From Reyranellaceae bacterium (GTDB lineage Bacteria > Pseudomonadota > Alphaproteobacteria > Reyranellales > Reyranellaceae), in NCBI GenBank assembly GCA_022844045.1, contig JALHMM010000002.1:106649-170648 (forward strand): a stretch of 64,000 nucleotides of DNA, given 5' to 3'. This document shows positions 25,945 to 32,965 of the stretch, piece after piece. Each line of letters begins with the position of its first letter. Position 1 is the stretch's first letter. Below the pieces are notes generated by a model. The model saw only the letters and a list, made by a program, of their open reading frames with translations, made no database searches and was not told the origin of the DNA. The translations under genes were made by a program, and so were the position numbers.

Positions 25945-27186
25945 CTATGCCAGCACGCCCACCAGCGCGGCCGTCATGCAGGTGGCGAGCGTGCCGGAGA
26001 CGATCGTGCGGGGCCCCAGCGAGACGATCTCGGCGCGGCGTTCGGGCGCCATCGCCGATATGCCGCCGATCATGATGCCGAGGCTGCCGAAATTGGCGAA
26101 GCCACAGAGGGCATAGGTCATGATCAATCGGGACCGCTCCGACAGCGTGCCCGCGGGCAGCTTCGCCAGCTCGAGATAGGCAACGAACTCGTTGAGCACG
26201 ATCTTCACGCCCATCAGCCCGCCGGCGGTGGTCGCCTCGGCCCAGGGAATGCCCATCAGCCAGCAGATCGGCGCCATCGCCCAGCCCAGCACCCGCTGCA
26301 AGGTGATCTTCGCGCCCCAGATGTCGGGCAGCAGGCCGAGGATCAGGTTGGCCAGCGCCACCAGCGCCACGAACACGATCAGCATGGCGATGATGTTGAG
26401 CAGCAGCTCCAGCCCGCCCACCGTGCCGCGCACAATGGCGTCCATGCTGCCATGGGCACGGCCTTCGCCGGTGTCGAGCGCGGCGCCGGTCGGTGGCCGG
26501 TCGTCGGGCACCATCAGCAGCGCCACGACGATCGCCGCCGGCGCGGTCAGCAGCGAGGACAGCAGGATGTGGCCCAGCGCGCCCGGCACCGCCGTGCCGA
26601 TGATCAGGGCGTAGAGCACCATGACCGTGCCGGCGACGCCGGCCATGCCTGATGTCATGATCACGAACAGCTCGCTGCGGCTCACGCGCTTGAGATAGGG
26701 CCGGATGAACAGCGGCGCCTCGACCATGCCGACAAAGATGTTGGCCGCCGTCGACAGGCCGACCGCGCCGCCGACCTTCATGGTGCGCTCGAGGAACCAG
26801 GACAGCCCGCGCACCAGCGCCGGCAGCACGCCCCAATGGAACAGCAGGCTGGTGAGCGCGGAGATCACCAGCACCAGCGGCAGCGCCTGAAAGGCGAGGA
26901 TGAAGCCGCCGCCGGGATAGCTTTCGGCGAAGGGCAGGGGCGCGCCGCCGAGATAGCCGAAGACCAGCGACGTGCCGGCCCGCGTCGCCGCCGCCAGCGC
27001 GTCGACCGCGCCGGTCAGCGCCGACAGGCCCTCGCGCAGGGGCGGGACGTGCAGGAACAGCGCGGCGAGCGCGACCTGCAACGTGATGCCGATGAGCACC
27101 GGGCGCCACGCGACGGTGCGGCGATTCTCGCTGAGCGCCCAGGCGAGCGCGGTCAGCACGATCAGACCCAGCAGGCTCTGCCACAT
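25945..27186 (-). CDS. Concentrative nucleoside transporter (CNT/NupC family)
   Basis: This 413-residue polytopic inner-membrane protein imports nucleosides with H+ or Na+. CNT motifs are visible: FVFGYL-like SLVFGYLGGAPLPF, FILAFQALPLVLVISALTSL, GGAVGLSTAANIFVGMVEAP (the nucleoside-binding helix), then PWAEATTAGGLMGVKIVLNE and the late YALCGFANFGSLGIMIGGIS. Length fits the family (about 400). No nucleoside-catabolic genes are adjacent. Its right side borders the immunity/toxin island. Confidence 0.9.
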   Translation of the reverse strand: MWQSLLGLIVLTALAWALSENRRTVAWRPVLIGITLQVALAALFLHVPPLREGLSALTGAVDALAAATRAGTSLVFGYLGGAPLPFAESYPGGGFILAFQALPLVLVISALTSLLFHWGVLPALVRGLSWFLERTMKVGGAVGLSTAANIFVGMVEAPLFIRPYLKRVSRSELFVIMTSGMAGVAGTVMVLYALIIGTAVPGALGHILLSSLLTAPAAIVVALLMVPDDRPPTGAALDTGEGRAHGSMDAIVRGTVGGLELLLNIIAMLIVFVALVALANLILGLLPDIWGAKITLQRVLGWAMAPICWLMGIPWAEATTAGGLMGVKIVLNEFVAYLELAKLPAGTLSERSRLIMTYALCGFANFGSLGIMIGGISAMAPERRAEIVSLGPRTIVSGTLATCMTAALVGVLA

Positions 27187-27227
27187 CTGACGTTCTCCCT
27201 TCGCATGTTCTATGGGGTAGGGCGCAC

Positions 27228-27914
27228 CTAGACCTTCAACCGCTCGCCGAGCAGCTCGACCATCAGAGCACGATCCCAGTTCTCAACAATGCGGTCTGCG
27301 TGAATATCGATGACGGCCTCAGACTCGATTCCGGCGATCGGAGGCAGCAGATCCAAGACAACCATTACGCGCCAGTGGGCATATTCGTTCGCGAGAATCT
27401 CCTGTACCCCCTTCAGAATATCGGGCGTTAGAAACTCGATCCGATAGATCGTAAACGATTGCTCCGGATTGCCGCTCCACTCATCAAAAAGAAAGTGGTC
27501 TCCATTCCCCTGCCAATCGCTCGTGCCCAGCTTCTGAAGGTACTTATCCAATCGGTGATAGAGGCCTTGCCATTCCATCCACTCGGGCAGCCTCAATTCA
27601 TCATCCTCGTGCCATTCATCTTCGCGGCCTGCCCAACCGATGCAATACACGCCTAAAGTCGATCCCAGCGGCGATCTCACTGAAATGTAGCTCGACCATT
27701 CGTCGTGCGATTCCGGCAAAGACTGGCGAAGGAGTCGAGCCCAGTTCGAACACAGCGATATCGCCGCAGTTTTGGAAACTTCCATCGGCAGCCGCGCGAA
27801 GAACATGTGCGCGTCTGTGTACGGGCCGCCGTTGAGCGCCTCTACTCTCACCTCTCCGATATCGATGGCCGCTTCAGCCATCTCCTTGGTGATAGCATCC
27901 AGATTAGGAGCCAT
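27228..27914 (-). CDS. Unknown protein, immunity-like, at the edge of the toxin island
   Basis: This 228-residue acidic soluble protein was not recognised. It is rich in Trp and acidic residues (WAGREDEWHEDDELRLPEWM, WQGLYHRLD), has no signal or membrane segment, and is clearly less GC-rich than the core genes to its left. ATG at 27914 follows AGGATCAAGCAGCA. Its composition and its place next to Imm42/DUF4288 and colicin-D-immunity genes suggest an orphan immunity protein, but this is guilt by association. It lies outside the direct-repeat-bounded segment, which starts 27 bp upstream of its start codon. Confidence 0.55.
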   Translation of the reverse strand: MAPNLDAITKEMAEAAIDIGEVRVEALNGGPYTDAHMFFARLPMEVSKTAAISLCSNWARLLRQSLPESHDEWSSYISVRSPLGSTLGVYCIGWAGREDEWHEDDELRLPEWMEWQGLYHRLDKYLQKLGTSDWQGNGDHFLFDEWSGNPEQSFTIYRIEFLTPDILKGVQEILANEYAHWRVMVVLDLLPPIAGIESEAVIDIHADRIVENWDRALMVELLGERLKV

Positions 27915-27940
27915 TGCTGCTTGATCCTGTGCCAGGCTTA

Positions 27941-27988
27941 GCGAGGCGGGCTATAATGCGGGCGCAAGCGGGTGAATGCTAGATTGGC
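27941..27988. repeat. Left copy of an imperfect direct repeat flanking the toxin island
   Basis: GCGAGGCGGG, a 6-bp spacer, then TGCGGGCGCAAGCGGG and TGAATGCTAGATTGGC. The copy at 32883-32937 matches 10/10 and 29/32 in the two blocks, with 13 instead of 6 spacer bases. Both copies are also followed by CAGTAGTTGA after 8-13 bases. The left copy is downstream of the polyimmunity gene and the right copy is the acyl-CoA dehydrogenase promoter region. Confidence 0.7.
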
Positions 27989-27998
27989 TCTCGTTTCG

Positions 27999-29279
27999 TC
28001 AGTAGTTGAACTTGGTCCAGAAGGGAATCCGTTCGGCCTTTTCGGGGGAATGCGACTCGACACGCAGTTCGACCGTATCGCCGAGATCCCCGACGCCCAG
28101 AAAGGTCAGCGCGCGCACCTCGGCAAACCGTAAAAAGATGCGCGGATGGTCGTAGCACGGACGCTCTCGCTCCTTCGATCGCCCGATGGCAAGTGCCCTG
28201 TCGAATGCCGCTTCGAAGTCCACACAACGTACTAGGTGCACGTAGTCCACGACGCTGTCGCCGCCTCCGCCTTCGACCATCACAACCATCCGAAGCTGCA
28301 CGCTGAACCAGCAGACGACGGCAGGCGGATTCTCTTGCGGCTTGAAATACTTGAGCCGTTGGCGAAGAGGCGTCGAACGCTCCGGATGAAACTCCGTGCC
28401 GGACGGAAAGAGGGCGAGGTCCTCGGCGCTGATCACCGGCCACTCGCAAAAGACCTCCATGCCATCAAGGTCGGCACTACCTGGCGCGACACTCATCGCC
28501 TCGTAGAAGCCTTCATCAATCCGAAACACGACACGCTTCTCCTCGCTCTCGTCGTGTTCCAGCGACCGACCAATCTCGGATATTCTGCTGTGAAACTCTG
28601 CGCTCGGTGCACGAAACAGAACGAGGTGGTCGACCACCGTCTCTCCACCTTGCGGCTCGCCCAAGCGGTTCAGCTTGATCAGCGTGCTGTTCCAGGTCTC
28701 ACCGCTATAGGAAACCTTGTACTGCTGATCCGTCAGATATTGCTTGTATCCAGGGAACTCCTGGAGCTCGCACATATAGTCGTACGCACTCTTCAGAATA
28801 CTCTCGAAATGCTCGATCTCGGCTTCGACGACGATCGTCGGACTGCTCTGGCCGGCGCGCCAGATGAGCCGCCCTGTACCGTCGCAATCGAGCAAATAGA
28901 GGTTGTCGTCGACGATGTTGGAAGAATCGAAGTCCAGCCGGAAGCAGCGATTCCTGTCCCACAGATCGTCCCACCACGTTTGGCCGTCATCGTCCGGCCT
29001 GCCCCTACCCCAGAGATTTTGATCCCACCACTGGATGAACTCGACAGGAGAAAGGGCACAGTACAAGCCGCCCGCCCTGTGGCCGGTCTTGTAAACACCA
29101 GCGTCGCGCATATCAGCGAGCGTGTCGGTCAGGTTGCGGAACTCGTCGCGCCCGATCCGCATGCCATCGACCCAGTAGAAGTGCAGGCCAAAGACATTGT
29201 CTGGTCCACTGGCCGTGGGGCTGTGCTGCACCTCGACCGCGAAGCGCGACTTGTCGCCAAAAATTCTGCTCAACATCAT
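27999..29279 (-). CDS. Poly-immunity protein: Imm42-like domain plus two DUF4288-like repeats
   Basis: The 426-residue protein has no signal or membrane segment. Residues 1-140 begin MMLSRIFGDKSRFAVEVQ and carry LHFYWVDGMRIG and LIWRAG, the pattern of Imm42 immunity proteins. Residues 318-412 (CWFSVQLRMVV, VVDYVHLVRC, FDRALAIGRSKERE, FLGVGDLGD) fit DUF4288, found in toxin-immunity loci. Residues 194-245 (TWNSTLIKLNRL, TVVDHLVLFRAP, ISEIGRSLEHDE) align with the DUF4288 start, implying an internal duplication. It probably neutralises several effectors. It lies on the same strand downstream of the colicin-D-type toxin. Domain calls are by eye. Confidence 0.65.
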   Translation of the reverse strand: MMLSRIFGDKSRFAVEVQHSPTASGPDNVFGLHFYWVDGMRIGRDEFRNLTDTLADMRDAGVYKTGHRAGGLYCALSPVEFIQWWDQNLWGRGRPDDDGQTWWDDLWDRNRCFRLDFDSSNIVDDNLYLLDCDGTGRLIWRAGQSSPTIVVEAEIEHFESILKSAYDYMCELQEFPGYKQYLTDQQYKVSYSGETWNSTLIKLNRLGEPQGGETVVDHLVLFRAPSAEFHSRISEIGRSLEHDESEEKRVVFRIDEGFYEAMSVAPGSADLDGMEVFCEWPVISAEDLALFPSGTEFHPERSTPLRQRLKYFKPQENPPAVVCWFSVQLRMVVMVEGGGGDSVVDYVHLVRCVDFEAAFDRALAIGRSKERERPCYDHPRIFLRFAEVRALTFLGVGDLGDTVELRVESHSPEKAERIPFWTKFNY

Positions 29280-29445
29280 GCGCGGTCTTTCGTCATCTGA
29301 CTCTGCAAAGGCCCACTAGAGTGCGACCGGGATCAGGGGGTGGGCTATTTGAGTTTTTGAGCGTGATGCTACCCGCTCTGCCCCATTTTTGTTCAATTTC
29401 GCTCTCGCTGAGGAGTCCCTGAAAGTGCACCTTCCCGGCATTCGT

Positions 29446-29590
29446 AGCGAGGCGACGCTGCGCCAGCTCCTCCAGCATCCGTCGCTGCTCGCCGCCGCGA
29501 TCTCGCGCCGCTGCGCCTGCTATAGGCGTCGAGCACATCGGGCGCCTAACTCAGCGCGGCTTCGCCCTGGGTGTTGAGATGGCCGACGGT
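29446..29590 (-). pseudogene. Decayed fragment of a second phage-like toxin carrier gene
   Basis: On the minus strand from 29590, one frame reads GHLNTQGEAALS, stop (TAG at 29548-29546), APDVLDAYSRR. After a one-base shift the next frame reads ARDRGGEQRRMLEELAQRRLA. Together these parallel residues 91-140 of the intact carrier at 30432-32711 (GYLNTQGQVALTHAPAMIEAYTQAQDREL... QRQMLQGLNERRLA). The nucleotide sequences also align (GCCCTG[C/G]GTGTTGAG, TGCGCCTG). One nonsense change, one frameshift and a missing C-terminus make this a remnant. DNA from 29293 to 29445 continues the second frame without recognised homology. Confidence 0.7.
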
Positions 29591-29634
29591 CGCACCGGAT
29601 AGCGGCGTTTGCTCAGCTTCCGCCGCGGTGATTG

Positions 29635-29955
29635 CTAGACATCAGCAAATACGTTTACGCTGTACTCGCCTTGGGAAACCATCACATCGATGTCGGTCAC
29701 CTTCGGCGCGTCCAGATAGTGATGCCCGCCCATCTCCACGATAGCTCGTATCTGGGCTGCGTACTTCTCTAGGTGCTCAGCCGCAATCCTCCAGACGATT
29801 GTGGTGCCGTCCCTAACGACGACGGTCTCATCGGCTGGGAAAGTCACGTTCAGACAAATTCCGTGGCAGACAAGCAGATCGGCGAGTTCGCCTGTGCTCC
29901 CTTGCTCAAGTAGGGCTGCCAACCGCAGAAATGATGACCCATCTCCGATGAACAA
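29635..29955 (-). CDS. Hypothetical small protein, possibly a truncated immunity gene
   Basis: The frame gives 106 residues from a TTG at 29955 (FIGDGSSFLRLAALLEQGST...). There is no ATG or GTG between this TTG and an in-frame stop a few codons upstream, and no clear ribosome site, so it may be the 3' part of a decayed gene. The composition looks coding (even residue mix, helix AAEHLEKYAAQIRAIVEMGG). It resembles no family I recognise. It lies between the colicin-D-type immunity gene and the pseudogene fragment on the same strand. Confidence 0.4.
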   Translation of the reverse strand: MFIGDGSSFLRLAALLEQGSTGELADLLVCHGICLNVTFPADETVVVRDGTTIVWRIAAEHLEKYAAQIRAIVEMGGHHYLDAPKVTDIDVMVSQGEYSVNVFADV

Positions 29956-30147
29956 AAGGGTGTCGGACCACTTGAACTACTCAATGAAGCCAACATGTAT
30001 CGTTTGTTCCTGTTCCATCGACGATCACCCGACCTTTATGTGGCCCCTCGTCCGGTATCGTAGCGCGGTGGCGCCTTTTCTCGAGTGTGTCCGATGACGA
30101 AACCTCTCACGCCGGATGCTGTCTGATACTCGGAGGAGCGCCGCCAC
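29956..30147. other. Gap inside the toxin island with no recognised gene
   Basis: 192 bp of mixed composition between the small hypothetical gene and the colicin-D-type immunity gene. No promoter, hairpin or coding pattern stands out. Confidence 0.4.
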
Positions 30148-30435
30148 CTAGGACGATATCACGCCGGAAAGGCGCGTTGCGGCCAGCGCTGCCTTTTGTC
30201 GAAGACGATGCTCATCCAGATAGAACTCGGGCTCCTCGGCCAACAGTTCAGGATCTCGCGTGAACGAATCTGCATCAGCGAACAGTTCGTCGAGTACAAG
30301 ACCAGTGTCGCCCTTGTAGATCGTGCTATCGGCCTTCATCATCTCGAAGTACTGCTCTTGAAATGACTCAGCCGACATCTCGCGCCTGAGGAAGCTGTCG
30401 ATGAGACTCTTGTACGCCTCGATCTGGACGCTCAT
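30148..30435 (-). CDS. Colicin-D-type immunity protein (bacterial self-protective colicin-like immunity family)
   Basis: This 95-residue acidic helical protein begins MSVQIEAYKSLIDSFLRREM and continues SAESFQEQYFEMMK, VLDELFADADSFTRDPELL and FYLDEHRLRQKAALAATRL. That matches the colicin D immunity (ImmD/Colicin_immun) pattern of a short helical bundle with a conserved LDELF-type acidic centre. The family acts by plugging the tRNase active site, mimicking the anticodon loop. Its ATG overlaps the toxin stop (ATGA at 30432-30435), so the two are translationally coupled and toxin is not made without antidote. The match to the colicin D catalytic domain in the toxin tip supports the call. Confidence 0.8.
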   Translation of the reverse strand: MSVQIEAYKSLIDSFLRREMSAESFQEQYFEMMKADSTIYKGDTGLVLDELFADADSFTRDPELLAEEPEFYLDEHRLRQKAALAATRLSGVISS

Positions 30436-32711
30436 GGCCCGCCTCCTAGCTTGCCGGTTGTCATCACGTGCTTGAGTTGGTCGGCGCTGAGCCTCCACCC
30501 CGCAATGTACTTACCAGCACGGCTTATCATGACATTTAGCCCCGTGTTCGGATTGACATAGTGAATGACCGGGAGGTTCCTGTAGGTACCGATCTTGAGG
30601 ACTGTCCCCGGGGCGCTCATGTGTGCCCGCAGCGCTTTTTCATACTGTGCCGCAAATTCCTTGTTCCAGCGCCCTTGAACGCCAAAATCGTGCGCGTGCT
30701 TTGCCTCGTGTTGGAGTTTCCTATCGGTAAAGGTGACCCTGGACGGCAGGAACGAGGGCGGATTGGGTGGCGTGACCGGCCTCGGGGGTGTTTTCGGGCT
30801 GCCTGCTTGTGTCGCGCCTCCGATCATGCTGCCGGCAGTCGCACCAGGCGGCACTGGGATGGGGACGGGCATGTCCGGCGTCGGAGACGGGTAGCGTGCC
30901 CTCAGCCTGTGGTCATAAGACCCGAGAGGTTTTCCACTGCGATCAAACAGCTCCCATTGTGCGGGCGTGCGCGGGTCTCTGCTGGGGCTGATGTACTCGC
31001 CAGTCTTCGGGTTCACGTAGACAGGTCGTCCTTGAGCGTCGACCGGGTGCTTGTCTACTTTCTTGAAGCCGAGCGCACTTGCCGAGTTATCGGCCTGCCT
31101 CGGCGACATTTTCGGGAATTTGAACCTAAAGAACTGTTTGCCGAATCCAGGCGGAAAGAAGCGCCCGCTCTCGTCGATGTGATAGTAACCCGGTCGGTCT
31201 GCTCGGGCGCCACTCCGCTCCCAATCTTGCGCGGGTTTCAACGGACGAATTCGCCTGAGCATGTCGGCGATGTCGTCTTCGTCGGGGCTCTTGCCGTGGA
31301 TCCGGCGCCAGGTATCGATCTCCTCGACCAGTTCGGTGCGGTAGTTGGCGGCGCTGTCATCCGGTGCGTCCGCCGGCAGCATCTTGCTGGCGAGCTGCAG
31401 GCCGCGCTTGATGGCGTAGAGCTGGTCCTCGGTCGCGGGGTCGTTGCGCTGGAGGCCGGTCCGCCAATCGTGGAAGCGCCGCCACTGCGGCAGTGGCAGG
31501 TGTGCGATGGTGGGGACGAGGTCGCGGCGCGCGAAGGCGTCCGGCGCCTGCGTCATCTGCGTCGCCAGTTCGTCGACCAGCGCAGGGTTCGACGTCGGCT
31601 CGGTGCCGGCGGCGTTGTGATCGAGGCGTGTCTCGATCGCCTGGCGATGGTAGGCGTCGAGCGTCGCCCATTCGCGGATCGGGATCTGTGATGGGTCGGT
31701 CAGGCCGTCCTTCAGCACCCGCGCCAGCACCTGCTCGGCCAGCGCGCGGGCGCGGGCCTGAGCCTCGGCATCGACGCGGAGCACACGGCGGATAGTGGCG
31801 GCGCGCACCGCTGGCTCGGTGATCGCCTCGGCCTGATGTAAGCGCCATTGCGGCGTCGATTGCTCGCCGTCCGGTGGCGTGGCGTTCAGGATCTCCGTGC
31901 TCACCGCTTCGACGCGCCGCCTGGTCTGGGCTTCGCTCAGTAGCGCATCCAGCGCGGCACGATCGGCCCCCTCGATATGCTGGTCGTAGCGCGCGCGCAC
32001 GGCCTGGGCGCGATCGAGGTCGCGCTCCACCGCGCCCTCGATCGCCGATACCAAGATGCGGCTGGTGTGCTGGCGTAGCGCCGCCTCGGTCAGCGCCGTG
32101 TCCCAGCCTTTCCGCTCGGCCTTTTCGCGCACTTCGAAGCGCGTCGTGCCGAGCGCGCGGCGCAGCAGCGCGTCGTCGCTCCAGTGCAGCCGGGCGTCGG
32201 CCTGCATCTGCGCGATGCGGCGCTCGCCCGCCTCGTCGTACCAGCGCTGCCGCTCGGCGGCGGTGTGGCGCTCGACCAGGGTGGTGAAGTCTGCCAGCCG
32301 GCGCTCGTTGAGGCCTTGCAGCATCTGTCGCTGATCGTCGTCGGTGGTCTGCGCCAGCTCGCGATCCTGCGCCTGGGTGTAGGCCTCGATCATCGCGGGC
32401 GCGTGGGTCAGTGCCACCTGGCCCTGCGTGTTGAGGTAGCCGTTCTGTGGGTCGAAGAGCAGCATCTGCTCGGCCTCGCCCAGGCGCACGTCGGCGGCCT
32501 TGACCACGGCTTCGTTGTCTCCGGCAAGTTGCTTGGCTATCTCCCCGGAGATGCCAGCGGCGCCTTCGGCGACCTGCCTTCCGAGCGATCCCAGGACCGA
32601 CCCGCCGAACTGGGCGACGCTGGGGTCGACGTTGATATAGCCGCCGCCGGGCACCGCCTGGGTGCTGACGCCCAGCGGCTTGTAGGGTGGTATCCAGATT
32701 CTGCCGGCCAT
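30432..32711 (-). CDS. Phage internal-virion-like protein fused to a colicin-D-type tRNA nuclease toxin
   Basis: The 759-residue protein has three parts. Residues 1-490 are Ala/Arg/Glu-rich helices starting with a Pro/Gly-rich tip (IWIPPYKPLGVSTQAVPGGG) and carrying GYLNTQGQVAL, as in internal (DNA-ejection) virion proteins of alphaproteobacterial podo-/siphophages. Residues 545-605 (ALGFKKVDKH, VYVNPKTGEYISPSRD, WELFDRSGKPLGSYD) resemble a degenerate Ntox21-type toxin domain. A Pro-rich linker (606-657) leads to residues 660-759: KHAHDFG (K671, H672), KIGTYRNLPVIHYVNPNTGL and AGWRLS (W739), matching the colicin D catalytic domain, which cuts the anticodon loop of tRNA-Arg. The catalytic His is kept; the Ser before the GW pair is Ala here. 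ATG at 32711 is chosen over an upstream GTG. No signal peptide or other virion gene is present. Confidence 0.78.
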   Translation of the reverse strand: MAGRIWIPPYKPLGVSTQAVPGGGYINVDPSVAQFGGSVLGSLGRQVAEGAAGISGEIAKQLAGDNEAVVKAADVRLGEAEQMLLFDPQNGYLNTQGQVALTHAPAMIEAYTQAQDRELAQTTDDDQRQMLQGLNERRLADFTTLVERHTAAERQRWYDEAGERRIAQMQADARLHWSDDALLRRALGTTRFEVREKAERKGWDTALTEAALRQHTSRILVSAIEGAVERDLDRAQAVRARYDQHIEGADRAALDALLSEAQTRRRVEAVSTEILNATPPDGEQSTPQWRLHQAEAITEPAVRAATIRRVLRVDAEAQARARALAEQVLARVLKDGLTDPSQIPIREWATLDAYHRQAIETRLDHNAAGTEPTSNPALVDELATQMTQAPDAFARRDLVPTIAHLPLPQWRRFHDWRTGLQRNDPATEDQLYAIKRGLQLASKMLPADAPDDSAANYRTELVEEIDTWRRIHGKSPDEDDIADMLRRIRPLKPAQDWERSGARADRPGYYHIDESGRFFPPGFGKQFFRFKFPKMSPRQADNSASALGFKKVDKHPVDAQGRPVYVNPKTGEYISPSRDPRTPAQWELFDRSGKPLGSYDHRLRARYPSPTPDMPVPIPVPPGATAGSMIGGATQAGSPKTPPRPVTPPNPPSFLPSRVTFTDRKLQHEAKHAHDFGVQGRWNKEFAAQYEKALRAHMSAPGTVLKIGTYRNLPVIHYVNPNTGLNVMISRAGKYIAGWRLSADQLKHVMTTGKLGGGP

Positions 32712-32882
32712 CGCTGTCCCGTCGCGAAGGGCAGGACGTGGCACCGTGGTTCGGTCGCTTGTGGCGCGTCATGCCGTTGATGGGATTTTACCGCGTGGGG
32801 CTCGGATCACCGATTTCCGCAGCTACGAGCGAGCAATGGGCCACTCTCATCCTACTGGGAGAACAACTTCGTTTTTCTCTAA

Positions 32883-32937
32883 GCGAGGCGGGTCGTGGCA
32901 AAGGGTGCGGGCGAAAGCGGGCCAATGCTAGATTGGC
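32883..32937. repeat. Right copy of the island-flanking direct repeat
   Basis: GCGAGGCGGG, 13-bp spacer, TGCGGGCGAAAGCGGG and CCAATGCTAGATTGGC; partner of 27941-27988. The three mismatches in the 32-bp block turn the imperfect dyad of the left copy into a perfect one here. Confidence 0.7.
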
Positions 32938-32938
32938 C
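32920..32938 (+). promoter_or_regulatory. Perfect operator-like dyad upstream of the acyl-CoA dehydrogenase gene
   Basis: GGCCAAT-GCTAG-ATTGGCC has 7-bp perfect arms and lies 28 bp before the ATG at 32966. It fits the T-N11-A shape of LysR sites or a TetR operator, and TAGATT inside it could serve as a -10. The gene's ribosome site GAGGAGGG follows. Confidence 0.5.
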
Positions 32939-32965
32939 GCCGCAGTAGTTGAGGAGGGAACGCCG

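Noticed and set aside
29293..29538. An 81-codon frame from ATG at 29538
   Set aside because: Its start is internal to a decayed gene; only part matches the carrier protein, and the reading frame of the intact homologue is broken upstream. Reported as a pseudogene instead.
27228..32937. The island as an intact prophage
   Set aside because: There is no terminase, portal, capsid, tail, integrase or lysis gene, only the virion-like carrier fused to a toxin.
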